Part shown: piece after piece, positions 26,334 through 34,845 of the stretch | How positions within the stretch are numbered: the stretch's first letter is position 1 | How the letters are laid out: every line of letters begins with the position of its first letter | Source: Paenibacillus pedocola | GTDB taxonomy: Bacteria; Bacillota; Bacilli; Paenibacillales; Paenibacillaceae | Length of the DNA: 64,000 bases | Reading direction: 5' to 3' | Assembly: GCF_031599675.1 (NCBI RefSeq) | Contig: NZ_CP134223.1 | Span: 4,774,001 to 4,838,000, forward strand | Notes under the pieces: generated by a model | The model's input: only the letters and a program-made list of their open reading frames with translations | Database searches by the model: none | Told to the model about the DNA's origin: nothing | Made by a program: the position numbers and the translations under genes

Positions 26334-26996
26334 TTACCGGGCGGATACAAGCCGGCGTCTGAATGCACCGGTCAGCACTACAATAATGCCAAGAGCTAAC
26401 GGCAGTAAGGAGTGTGAAGAAGGCATAAAGAACGAAAGGACTGGCCCAAACTTGGCATCCTGAAGCAGCATCTCCCCTGCTGTATGGGCAAGAATAAAAG
26501 CCCCGATATAGACCAGGACAGGAAAACGGTGCAGCCAGCCGACAATGATCCCGCTGCCCCATACGACAATCGGAATGCTTAGAGCAATTCCGATTACAAT
26601 CAGAGCCAGATCCCCTTTGGCCACTCCGGCTATCGCCAGAACATTATCAAGACTCATAATGAAGTCGGCCAGAAGGATGGTGCGGATCGACTTCCACACG
26701 CTGGAGCCTTCCTCCCGGACATTAATTTCGTCCTCTTCCTCCAGCAGCAGCTTGAACGCAATCCACAGCAGCAGAATCCCACCACCGGCTTGGATGTATG
26801 GGATTTTAAGCAGCAGTACTGCTACGAAGGTCAATAGGCACCTCAGTGCCACAGCCCCAGCCGCTCCCCACCATACCGCCGTTTTACGGTGTTTCTCCGG
26901 CAGATTTTTGCTGGCCATTGCTATGACCATTGCGTTATCCCCGCTCAGCACAAGATTGATCATCAGTATTTCACCAAGCAGCACTACGGAATCCAT
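26334..26996 (-). CDS. TerC family integral membrane protein (YjbE-like)
   Basis: 220 residues with about seven membrane helices. The paired TerC motifs NLVLSGDNAMVIAMA (about 14-28) and DFIMSLDNVLAIAGVA (about 110-125) carry the conserved SGDNA and SLDN acidic residues. TerC proteins are linked to manganese export or metal supply to exoenzymes and to tellurite resistance. Divergent from a second TerC gene. GGGGAGG precedes the ATG, and a 17-bp palindrome (27017-27033) lies just upstream. Confidence 0.9.
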   Translation of the reverse strand: MDSVVLLGEILMINLVLSGDNAMVIAMASKNLPEKHRKTAVWWGAAGAVALRCLLTFVAVLLLKIPYIQAGGGILLLWIAFKLLLEEEDEINVREEGSSVWKSIRTILLADFIMSLDNVLAIAGVAKGDLALIVIGIALSIPIVVWGSGIIVGWLHRFPVLVYIGAFILAHTAGEMLLQDAKFGPVLSFFMPSSHSLLPLALGIIVVLTGAFRRRLVSAR

Positions 26997-27016
26997 TTGT
27001 TATTACCTCCCCGGGC

Positions 27017-27033
27017 TACATGTATTACATGTA
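27017..27033. promoter_or_regulatory. 17-bp palindrome upstream of the TerC gene
   Basis: TACATGTA-T-TACATGTA, two copies of an 8-bp palindrome around one base, 21-37 bp before the minus-strand TerC start and between two divergent TerC genes. It looks like a dimer-binding operator; the regulator is unknown. Confidence 0.45.
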
Positions 27034-27198
27034 TGTCCACAGCAGGCAAGCTATGCTTCCTGTCCGTTTTTTTTGCGGGAGGATGAATGTCACAGGTCAT
27101 TTTAGCGTATACAAAACTATACCGTAGCAATTTTGAACAACGCGATCTCTCTATGGATTCTAAGGTTTAGACAAACAAACATTAGGAGTGACCTTGGC

Positions 27199-27900
27199 TT
27201 GAACACAACCTTTACGGATTTTATATTGCCGCTGCTGAACATTATTTTTCTTGATCTGATTCTGGCGGGAGACAATGCCATAGTCATCGGACTTGCAGCC
27301 CGCAATCTGCGCGGAGACACTCAGAAAAAGGCTATTCTGCTTGGCACAGGCGGAGCCATTATCCTGCGGATCATTGCCACCATTCTGGTAGTCTGGCTGC
27401 TGAAAGTACCCTGGCTGCTCCTGTTCGGCGGACTGCTGCTGATCCTGATTGCCTACAAGCTGCTAACCGGCGAGAGCAATGAAGAAGCCGGTGACATTCA
27501 GGCCGGAGGAACCCTGTGGGCTGCCGTGCGGACGATTATTGTGGCCGATGCAGCCATGGGTCTGGACAACGTCATTGCGATTGCAGGAGCTGCCAATCAC
27601 AATATCACACTTGTAATTGTGGGACTGCTGATCAGTGTACCGATCGTTGTCTGGGGCAGCACCCTTTTTATTAAGCTGATTAACAGATATCCCTGGATCA
27701 TCTATATCGGTTCCGCTGTCCTAGGCTATACGGCATCCACTATGATTACCGGAGAAAAGAGGCTCGAGCCTTTTTTCGGCCAGCATCCGGTGCTCCATGT
27801 TCTCTTCATCGTTCTGGTCATTGCGGGTATTCTGGCTGCCGGACACTGGAAGCGGCACCTTGATCACAAGAAGGTTCCCCATAGCGGAACCTCCGGCTGA
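27199..27900 (+). CDS. TerC family integral membrane protein (YkoY/YceF-like)
   Basis: 233 residues from TTG 27199, 10 bp after AGGAG; the longer frame upstream has no ribosome site. The TerC motifs are LDLILAGDNAIVIGLAARNL and DAAMGLDNVIAIAGAA. Seven membrane helices are likely. In Bacillus this subgroup is often controlled by the manganese (yybP-ykoY) riboswitch, but I do not see that element here. Convergent with thiI, 8 bp away. Confidence 0.88.
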   Translation: MNTTFTDFILPLLNIIFLDLILAGDNAIVIGLAARNLRGDTQKKAILLGTGGAIILRIIATILVVWLLKVPWLLLFGGLLLILIAYKLLTGESNEEAGDIQAGGTLWAAVRTIIVADAAMGLDNVIAIAGAANHNITLVIVGLLISVPIVVWGSTLFIKLINRYPWIIYIGSAVLGYTASTMITGEKRLEPFFGQHPVLHVLFIVLVIAGILAAGHWKRHLDHKKVPHSGTSG

Positions 27901-27908
27901 ACCTTGTT

Positions 27909-29198
27909 CTAGAACCATTCTTCCTGAAGTCCGGCTTGAGCCGCAACGACATCGCTTGGTTTCTCATCACCGTAAGGCGTAATGGAGAGCGTCTCCGTAC
28001 CTGCAACCGCTGCATCCAGCCGTGCTGAATATCCGGGCAATGTTGCCTCAATCTTCTCCACAATCCGCAGATTGGGGTTGGTTGTAGGTGATTTCGGGAC
28101 AAACAGTGTGCAGCAATCCTCATAAGGCAGAATCGACAGATCATAAGTACCGATGGTTTTGGAAAGCTCCACGATTTCACTCTTGTCCATCATGACCAGC
28201 GGACGAAGCAGCGGAAGCACTGTAGCACGGCCGATAGCGTTCATGCTGGACAAAGTCTGGCTGGCAACCTGCCCGAGGCTGTCCCCTGTAACTACGGCTA
28301 AAGCACCTTCACGCTCAGCCAGCTGGGTCGTAATTCTCAGCATCGCCCGGCGCATCAGCGTAATAATCAGATTATCCTGGCCAATCCCGGTAAAAGAGGT
28401 CTGCACCTCCGTAAACGGAACCAGGTGAAGCTTGATCACGCCCGCATAACGCGACAGCACACGTGCAAGATCCACCACCTTCTGCCGGGCTAGCTCACTT
28501 GTGTAAGGATAGCTGTAAAAGTGGACGCATTCTACTTCCAGCCCGCGGCGCATCGATGACCACCCTGCTACCGGACTGTCTATGCCGCCAGAGAGAAGAA
28601 GCATGGCCTTCCCGTTAGTCCCCAAAGGAAACCCTCCGACACCGGCAATTTGCTCACAGAAAATAAAAGTATGACCCTCACGGATTTCAAGCTTCAGCTC
28701 AAGCTCCGGCGATTTCACATCCACCAGCAGCCCCGGGTATCCCTGAAGCAGCGGTGTAGCGATCAGCTTGTTCATCTCAATCGAGCCGTGCGGGAAGTCC
28801 TTCCACACACGCCGCGCACTTACCTTGAACGTAGTGCCTTGTGCCGGGGCAATAATTTCAAGAAATGTCCGGCTGACTGCCAGAATATCCTCAAACTTAG
28901 AGCGTGATACCTTGACCGGACTTATCGAAGCGATGCCAAAAACATTCTTCAGCGCCTCTGCAAGCTCGCGGGCCGGTTCACCGTTCAGCGTCACATAAAT
29001 CCGCCCGAATTCTTTGCTCAGCACAGCCTTCGGATAGGGCTTAACCATCTCCTTCACATGCCGTAGCACCGTCTTTTCAAAACGGGTACGGTTTTTCCCC
29101 TTTAAAGTAAACTCTCCGAACCGCAAAAGCAGCATATCGGCATATTCTATACTGCTTCCACCGCTTGCTGCGGCTGCAGTTTCAAGATCTCTCATCAT
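27909..29198 (-). CDS. thiI: tRNA 4-thiouridine sulfurtransferase ThiI
   Basis: 429 residues. The N-terminal ferredoxin-like and THUMP domains (about 20-185) are followed by the PP-loop ATPase with SGGIDSP (about 203-209). No C-terminal rhodanese domain, as in Bacillus. It makes s4U8 in tRNA with sulfur from the upstream desulfurase. The ATG at 29198 overlaps the desulfurase stop (ATGATGA). An unusual feature is the short Ala/Ser-rich N-terminal extension before IEYADMLLLRFGE. Confidence 0.95.
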   Translation of the reverse strand: MMRDLETAAAASGGSSIEYADMLLLRFGEFTLKGKNRTRFEKTVLRHVKEMVKPYPKAVLSKEFGRIYVTLNGEPARELAEALKNVFGIASISPVKVSRSKFEDILAVSRTFLEIIAPAQGTTFKVSARRVWKDFPHGSIEMNKLIATPLLQGYPGLLVDVKSPELELKLEIREGHTFIFCEQIAGVGGFPLGTNGKAMLLLSGGIDSPVAGWSSMRRGLEVECVHFYSYPYTSELARQKVVDLARVLSRYAGVIKLHLVPFTEVQTSFTGIGQDNLIITLMRRAMLRITTQLAEREGALAVVTGDSLGQVASQTLSSMNAIGRATVLPLLRPLVMMDKSEIVELSKTIGTYDLSILPYEDCCTLFVPKSPTTNPNLRIVEKIEATLPGYSARLDAAVAGTETLSITPYGDEKPSDVVAAQAGLQEEWF

Positions 29199-30346
29199 TT
29201 TATGCCCCTCTCAACAATCTTCAAAGCTTGTACAGCATTAAGCAGCGCCTGCTCCAGAGTAGCCACATCTGCTTCCGTATGACTGTCACCTAAGCTGATA
29301 CGGACTCCGCCGAGTGCTTCAGCTGCATTTCTGCCCATGGACAGTAAAACCCGGCTCGGCTCCGCCAGCCTTGAAGAACAGGCGGAGCGGGTGGAGACGG
29401 TCATTCCCAGCTCCTCCAGCTTGCGGGCCATGACCTCGCCATTCACCGCCGGATAAGAAAAATGCACAATATGCGGCGCTCCGTCCCTGCCGCTGTTTAC
29501 TGTGAATTCCGGAATGCCGGAGACAAACTCCAGCAGCCGGTTCCGCAGCGGAAGGATCTGCTGATTAAAGGCTTCTCTCCGCTCCCCGCTCATGCGTATT
29601 GCTTTCGCAGAAGCCACAACTGCGGCTACGTTCTCCGTGCCTGCACGAACTCCCTGCTCCTGCGATCCGCCAGTGAGCAAGGGAAAAAGCGCAACCCCTT
29701 CTCTTACATATAGAATCCCCACACCGCGCGGACCACGGACTTTATGAGGAGACAGGCTGTACAAGTCTGCCTGCCATTCCTTGATTTTCGTTTCCAGCTT
29801 CCCATAGCCCTGAACGCCATCCACATGAAATAATGTCCGGCGGTTGGCCGCTTTGATCCGGCTGCCGATTTCCCGTAGCGGCTGTATCGCTCCGGTCTCG
29901 TTGTTGACATGCATGACGCTCACGAGAACAGTGTCCCGGCGGACTGCTGCGGCAATCTGTGCCGGATCTACAACCCCTGTCCTGTCGGGCGCCACAAATG
30001 TAACCTCCCAGCCCAGTGATTTCAGCTGCAGGCAGCTCTCATATACTGAAGGATGCTCGATTTCTGTTGTTACAATATGGCGTCCCCTGCTCCGATACTG
30101 CAAGGCTGCTCCTTTTACCGCAAGATTATTGCTCTCCGTTGCTCCTGAAGTAAACAGAATTTCCTGAGGCTGTACGCCAAGTGCAGCAGCGCAGACTTCC
30201 CTTGAACGTGTAATAAGCCGGTCCGCTTCCGCTCCTGGACGGTGCAGTGAAGAAGGATTGGCATAATGCAGCTTCATAATCTGCTCCATCGTCTGCACCA
30301 CCTCTTCATAGGGCGGGCTTGCTGCGGCATAATCCCAGTACAGCAT
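29195..30346 (-). CDS. nifZ: Cysteine desulfurase (NifS/NifZ type)
   Basis: 383 residues from ATG 30346, 9 bp after AAGGAG. PLP aminotransferase class V: DYAAASPPY at the start, TSGATESNN, HVDGVQGYGK, and the Schiff-base lysine in SLSPHKVRGPRGVG. The C-terminal active-site loop reads TRSACSSRLAEPS, with the catalytic Cys. It donates sulfur to ThiI, with which it is translationally coupled; B. subtilis has the same nifZ-thiI pair. Confidence 0.92.
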   Translation of the reverse strand: MLYWDYAAASPPYEEVVQTMEQIMKLHYANPSSLHRPGAEADRLITRSREVCAAALGVQPQEILFTSGATESNNLAVKGAALQYRSRGRHIVTTEIEHPSVYESCLQLKSLGWEVTFVAPDRTGVVDPAQIAAAVRRDTVLVSVMHVNNETGAIQPLREIGSRIKAANRRTLFHVDGVQGYGKLETKIKEWQADLYSLSPHKVRGPRGVGILYVREGVALFPLLTGGSQEQGVRAGTENVAAVVASAKAIRMSGERREAFNQQILPLRNRLLEFVSGIPEFTVNSGRDGAPHIVHFSYPAVNGEVMARKLEELGMTVSTRSACSSRLAEPSRVLLSMGRNAAEALGGVRISLGDSHTEADVATLEQALLNAVQALKIVERGIK

Positions 30347-30438
30347 ATATTGGCGCTCCTTTGCATCTTTGCTGATAAGTCCTAACACGTGAAATATAGA
30401 ATACCTTATCGTGAAGTCCTTATAAAGACTTAGACTTC

Positions 30439-30502
30439 AAAAAAAAGGACCAAACGGTTCCTGCACCACCACAAAGGTGCAAGTCGATACCGTCTGATCC
30501 TT
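30439..30502 (-). terminator. Large terminator after the lytic transglycosylase gene
   Basis: Outer stem AAGGATCAGACGGT / ACCGTTTGGTCCTT and inner stem TGCACC / GGTGCA, followed by eight T on the minus strand. It lies right after the transglycosylase stop and upstream of the desulfurase. Confidence 0.88.
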
Positions 30503-30505
30503 CTA

Positions 30506-31216
30506 TTATACCGCGTACTCTGCGCGGGCGCGTTCTATTTTGGTAATGTAGGCCTGGGTTTCCTTGGGAAGCAGACTCAGCTTCTCCATCAGCTCCTGGT
30601 CATTGCTTACGCCAAGCCTGTTCACCCGTCCGGGTCCGGCGTTGTAAGCAGCCAGTGCCATCTTCTCCTGCCCGTCATAGCGCTTCAGCTGGTAAGACAA
30701 GTAGCGGACCCCGCCATCGATGCTTTGAGCCGGATCGAACGGATCTGAGACGCCCAGCCCGTTAGCGGTACCGTCCATCAGCTGCATCAGTCCCTTAGCT
30801 CCAGCCGATGATACGACATTCGGATTAAAGGAGGATTCCGTATCAATCACTGCCTTGATCAAATCGACCGGCACACCGTATTTCGCACTGGCAGCCTGAA
30901 TCAGATCCTCATAGTCGGTTGGAACCGTCTCTGTTATTTCCCCGGAAATTTCGCTGTAGCCGCCGGCAGTCCCGCCAAGCTGCTGCCATATCAGATTACT
31001 TAGTGATGAGCTGTCCGGAAGGGAGGTCAGCCCGCTGGCGCTGTCTCCGTTCGCAGACTGCAAGGCAAGCTGTTGAAGCAAGGCGGCAAACTCGGATTTG
31101 GAGGAACCCGAGGTTTCTCCGCTATGTTTTCCGGTTAACTCCTTGATGCCTGAACCCCGCAGATTCACCCATTTCAGCTGCCCAAGCCCGCTGGCCGTAG
31201 CCGGATCTATACCCAT
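30506..31216 (-). CDS. Lytic transglycosylase, SLT (GEWL) domain
   Basis: 236 residues from the ATG at 31216, which has AGAAGGG 9 bp upstream; the ATG nine codons earlier lacks a clear site. The C-terminal SLT domain (about 112-230) has the catalytic Glu in VIDTESSFNP, then GAKGLMQLM, YLSYQLKRYDG and ALAAYNAGPGRV. No signal peptide is evident, as in B. subtilis CwlQ (YjbJ), its closest known relative. It cleaves the MurNAc-GlcNAc bond; how it is exported is unclear. Confidence 0.9.
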   Translation of the reverse strand: MGIDPATASGLGQLKWVNLRGSGIKELTGKHSGETSGSSKSEFAALLQQLALQSANGDSASGLTSLPDSSSLSNLIWQQLGGTAGGYSEISGEITETVPTDYEDLIQAASAKYGVPVDLIKAVIDTESSFNPNVVSSAGAKGLMQLMDGTANGLGVSDPFDPAQSIDGGVRYLSYQLKRYDGQEKMALAAYNAGPGRVNRLGVSNDQELMEKLSLLPKETQAYITKIERARAEYAV

Positions 31217-31341
31217 ACCTGAAAACCCTTCTTTCTGGTTCATTCTATATATAAATTCTCTGGTCCGAAGAGGCTCTATTTAAATTTGAGATACGCCTTT
31301 ATTTTACAATTCATTTACTATAAATGCTATAACCCGACATG

Positions 31342-31387
31342 AAAAAACAGACTTCAGACCCGTATAGTTAGGTCTTAAAGCCTGTTT
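31342..31387 (-). terminator. Terminator after the DUF4190 gene
   Basis: Interrupted stem AAACAG...AGACC / GGTCT...CTGTTT followed by T on the minus strand. Confidence 0.75.
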
Positions 31388-31416
31388 CGATGCCGCATTT
31401 CATGTTTTCCAAAGTC

Positions 31417-31818
31417 TTATCGGGCAAACGGAATCATCACAAAATAACTCAGCGTAGACACAATTCCCAGTCCCATCGCCCACGCTCCGGTTGTTTTCTG
31501 TCCCCGGGTATAAGCATAGTAACCAAGCACTGCAGCCACAGGCCCTGTAATAATCGACCAAATAAATAAGGAAGCTATCCCGAATGCAAGTCCGACGTAG
31601 CCCATTCTTTTACTGTCGCTGTTCTCCCCTGCGGTTTCTTTCTTCTCTGTAACCCTGTCTGTTCTTTGCAGCTGTGTTAAGGGCGGACTTACTTCAGCAG
31701 CGTACTCTTCATTATGCGAAGGGTCCCGCCTTGGGTAATCCACCCTGCTGCGCGGACGCAGAATTATTTTCCTGCGTTTTCCCGGGTCATGTTTCGTTCC
31801 CTCTTGGTTCGAATCCAT
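31417..31818 (-). CDS. DUF4190-type membrane protein
   Basis: 133 residues from ATG 31818, 7 bp after AGGAGG. A charged, disordered cytoplasmic part (1-70) with basic and acidic stretches precedes two membrane helices (about 74-95 and 108-130); GPVAAVLGYYAYTRGQKTTGAWAMGLG is typical of DUF4190. Function unknown. It begins 11 bp after the DUF1540 stop, so the two are likely cotranscribed. Confidence 0.75.
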   Translation of the reverse strand: MDSNQEGTKHDPGKRRKIILRPRSRVDYPRRDPSHNEEYAAEVSPPLTQLQRTDRVTEKKETAGENSDSKRMGYVGLAFGIASLFIWSIITGPVAAVLGYYAYTRGQKTTGAWAMGLGIVSTLSYFVMIPFAR

Positions 31819-31829
31819 CTGCAGTCCTC

Positions 31830-32051
31830 CTAGACACCAGGCTTGAAGGTTAGGCAACAGGTTGCGGACGAAGTGCTGGCATGATCATGGTGGTTGTGAT
31901 TGGTCATCTCTTCGGCATATTCTTCCTTAAAGCCGCTGCCGGTGTGCTTGTCGATCTCAATAATGATTTCTTCAGCCCGGCATAAATTTTGTTCACCCCA
32001 ATAATGGCAATTGCTCACACTGCATTTTACAAGCGGTTTAGCGTTTGACAT
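31830..32051 (-). CDS. DUF1540 small cysteine protein
   Basis: 73 residues. The motif VKCSVSNCHYW...NLCRAEEIIIE is the DUF1540 signature, with Cys residues that probably bind a metal. A His-rich stretch (NHNHHDH) and a second CC pair at residues 65-66 add metal-binding potential. These proteins appear in spore formers; function unproven. GAGGTGATCAT precedes the ATG. Confidence 0.85.
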   Translation of the reverse strand: MSNAKPLVKCSVSNCHYWGEQNLCRAEEIIIEIDKHTGSGFKEEYAEEMTNHNHHDHASTSSATCCLTFKPGV

Positions 32052-32137
32052 ATGATCACCTCGGATTCATTATGTCCGTGGCATTTCATCTCTATTCGGG
32101 TTGAGGACTGCCAGCTGTTGCCGGCATGGATCGGATC

Positions 32138-32183
32138 ATAAAAAAAGACCGGACCTGTCATATACACATGACAAGTGCGGTCT
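32138..32183 (-). terminator. Terminator after the DUF3907 gene
   Basis: Stem AGACCGCACTTGTCA-like arm paired with TGACAGGTCCGGTCT, followed by seven T on the minus strand. Confidence 0.85.
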
Positions 32184-32222
32184 CTTGGGAATTTAAGTTA
32201 TGGGTAGCTGTTGCAATAAAGC

Positions 32223-32720
32223 TTAGACCTGGTTTTGCATCCGCTTTTCGGTCAAATAGTCATTCTCATAATAACTGAGATCATCACGCAGCTCTTCATA
32301 AACCTTGGTAATCTCCATAATGATGTCACGCGCAGGGCGGACAGGTTTCTTGCGGAAGCGGATGGCATCCTGGCCTGTGTAGGCATAGCGGCCATCTTCG
32401 GAGTAGCTTTCATTCTTCGGATAGAAGAAGTTGTTGACTCCAAAATGGTATACGTTATAAAGCGCCTTTTGGGCGAAATCTTCATCAAATGTGGCACGGC
32501 GAAGTGCAACCCCAAGCTTCTCATAGGACATTTCCGAGAATACCAGCAGATGGCGGAGATCGGACAAGAAACCTTGATAGAATGTCACCGTTTCCTCATC
32601 TTCTTCGGTTACCAGCTGCGGCAGCGCATGCCCATTCAGGAATAACTCCATTTTTCCGATTACCGATTTAAGTTTTTCTCTCGTCGTTTCACATAATTTC
32701 TGCACATTAGCTGCTGACAT
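32223..32720 (-). CDS. ypuI: DUF3907 family protein (YpuI)
   Basis: 165 residues, mostly helical and soluble. Segments such as QGFLSDLRHLLVFSEMSYEKLGVALRR, FFYPKNESYSEDGRYAYTGQDAIRF and REELSYYENDYLT-like RDDLSYYENDYLT match the Bacillales YpuI family. Function unknown. GGGGGAGC precedes the ATG. Monocistronic, with its own terminator. Confidence 0.85.
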   Translation of the reverse strand: MSAANVQKLCETTREKLKSVIGKMELFLNGHALPQLVTEEDEETVTFYQGFLSDLRHLLVFSEMSYEKLGVALRRATFDEDFAQKALYNVYHFGVNNFFYPKNESYSEDGRYAYTGQDAIRFRKKPVRPARDIIMEITKVYEELRDDLSYYENDYLTEKRMQNQV

Positions 32721-32942
32721 GGCGATTGCTCCCCCTTATTAGTCCTTGCTCTTATTGTTGTTTACGAAAGGTATTGCCAAAACGGATGGTTACTGTAGCA
32801 ATATCAAGAAGCTGTACTAGCCGGTTATTCCTTTTGATATTATCACAAAACCAAGGGACGCGGTATCCTTTTCTCTGATGCATAAAACTTGTTCGCTCTT
32901 CTAAACCTACAGCTTATACGATACCTTGAAGGAGCGGAAAAT

Positions 32943-34841
32943 ATGTCACGTAAAAATCTAACGGTCGCCGGTCTTGTCACCGCTGCGTTCACGGTTGTCC
33001 TGCTTACCTTTGTTCTGCGCCCAGCTGAAGAACCGGGGTTGAAACAAACTGCGCAAGCAACCGTTCCCAATCCCTCACAGGAAAAAACGGTCAAAAAAAC
33101 AAATCTTGTTCAGGATGTCAGCGCTACCGATCGTTTGAACCGGACTGATGTAAGCAAACATTTGCGGACCATGCTCGCAGAGACTCACGGTGTGCCACCC
33201 CAGGATATTTCAGCATATGCTCAGCGCCTTCAGCAGGGACACGGGCATATCACCATGCTGATGTGGATCGATTACCGGACCCATAAGACAAGCACCTTCA
33301 AATCCTTACTCCCGGAAGGCACCGATCAGGAGAACAAACAGCTGCGCAAATACCTGAATTCAGCAAAGGCTGCGATTAAGGGGCATCAGTCGTATGAATC
33401 TCCTTCCTTTATTATCGGCGATAAAAAATATTACTTTATGGCCCAGCGTGATCAGGAAGGTAATATCGCTGTAATCGCCCTGATCAATCAAAAGATCCTT
33501 GACCGTGTAGCCGATCACCAGCTCAAAAATCTGCGGCTCATCCCTTACCCGAAGGAAGGCAACTACCGGGTGGAATCCGTCCATACCGACACGCTGAAGG
33601 ATATTACCGTTAAGACAGGCCATGATAACGAAAATGCCAGCCATTTTTACGAGAACGAAATCGTCGTCCGCTTCAAGAACGGCCATCCTACTGCCGGACA
33701 GCTTCAGACCATCGCAGCGGATATCCGCTGCAAGGAGCCGCGTAAACTGGGCTATGCTTATATTTTCCGATCAGACAAAATGACTTATTCCCAGCTCAAA
33801 ACCTATTTTACTAGGAAATGGAGTCCGGAATATACGGAGCCTCACTATATGTATTTAACCAATGACGCTGTAGACGAAAATACTGGAGCTAAAGTTATTA
33901 CACCCAATGATCTCCTGTTCTCTACGTACCAGTGGAATCTTCCGGCTATCGAGACTGAGCAGGGCTGGAATCTGTCCAAAGGCAGCAAAGAGGTTATTGT
34001 CGCCGTGGTTGATACCGGTGTGCAGGCAAGCCATCCGGACTTAAAAGGCCAGCTGCTCACCGGATATAATGCGATCACTAACGGATCTACACCGGATGAC
34101 GATGTGGGACATGGAACTCATGTGGCGGGTATTATCGGCGCGTTGACCAATAACGAGGAAGGTGTCGCCGGCATCAGCTGGTACAACAAAATACTGCCGA
34201 TTAAAGCGCTCGACAACTCGGGAGCAGGCACAACCTACTCCGTTGCTGAAGGCATTATCTGGGCTGCCGACAACGGTGCTAAGGTCATCAATCTCAGCCT
34301 CGGTAACTATGCCGATTCGCAGTTTTTGCATGATGCCATTAAATATGCCTATGACCGCGATATTGTGATCGTCTCCGCATCGGGGAACGACAACACTGAA
34401 CGCCCGGGTTATCCGGCTGCTTACGAAGAAGTGCTCGCCGTTGCCGCCACCAATTCCACCGGAGAACGGGCTTCCTTCTCAAACTACGGGGAATACATTG
34501 ACGTTGCAGCACCGGGAGAGAGCATCGCCAGCACCTATCCCGATAATCAATATGCGGCTTTATCAGGAACTTCAATGGCGAGTCCGCATGTCGCTGCGCT
34601 TGCCGGGCTGGTTCGCTCACTGAATCCGGCCTTAACCAACAAGGAGGTCATGCAGCTGATGACCGCTAATGCCGTCGATCTTGGTGATGCGGGACATGAC
34701 AAATATTACGGGTGGGGCCAGGTTGATATTTACAAAACACTCCGGGCTGCAGGCGGAAGCGATGTACCGCTACAGCTGTTCCCCCAGCATGTCGGGCAGC
34801 AGCTGAAAAGCCTGCAGCAAAGTCTGGAAAATAACCATTAA
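32943..34841 (+). CDS. Subtilisin-family (S8) serine protease
   Basis: 632 residues from ATG 32943, 8 bp after GGAG. An N-terminal hydrophobic segment (about 8-24) is a signal peptide or anchor. Residues about 60-330 form an unusually long pro-region or extra domain, followed by the catalytic domain with Asp357 (VVDTG), His390 (GHGTHVAG) and Ser544 (SGTSMASPHVA). The oxyanion Asn lies in VSASGNDN. The order of domains resembles fervidolysin-like or thermitase-type enzymes. The C-terminal 30 residues are Gln/Leu-rich and of unknown role. Its substrate cannot be inferred; neighbours are unrelated. Confidence 0.93.
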   Translation: MSRKNLTVAGLVTAAFTVVLLTFVLRPAEEPGLKQTAQATVPNPSQEKTVKKTNLVQDVSATDRLNRTDVSKHLRTMLAETHGVPPQDISAYAQRLQQGHGHITMLMWIDYRTHKTSTFKSLLPEGTDQENKQLRKYLNSAKAAIKGHQSYESPSFIIGDKKYYFMAQRDQEGNIAVIALINQKILDRVADHQLKNLRLIPYPKEGNYRVESVHTDTLKDITVKTGHDNENASHFYENEIVVRFKNGHPTAGQLQTIAADIRCKEPRKLGYAYIFRSDKMTYSQLKTYFTRKWSPEYTEPHYMYLTNDAVDENTGAKVITPNDLLFSTYQWNLPAIETEQGWNLSKGSKEVIVAVVDTGVQASHPDLKGQLLTGYNAITNGSTPDDDVGHGTHVAGIIGALTNNEEGVAGISWYNKILPIKALDNSGAGTTYSVAEGIIWAADNGAKVINLSLGNYADSQFLHDAIKYAYDRDIVIVSASGNDNTERPGYPAAYEEVLAVAATNSTGERASFSNYGEYIDVAAPGESIASTYPDNQYAALSGTSMASPHVAALAGLVRSLNPALTNKEVMQLMTANAVDLGDAGHDKYYGWGQVDIYKTLRAAGGSDVPLQLFPQHVGQQLKSLQQSLENNH

Positions 34842-34845
34842 AGCA

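Noticed and set aside
27034..27198. Manganese (yybP-ykoY) riboswitch before the plus-strand TerC gene
   Set aside because: This TerC subgroup is often controlled by it, but the conserved GGGGAGUAG and paired loop segments are not visible on either strand.
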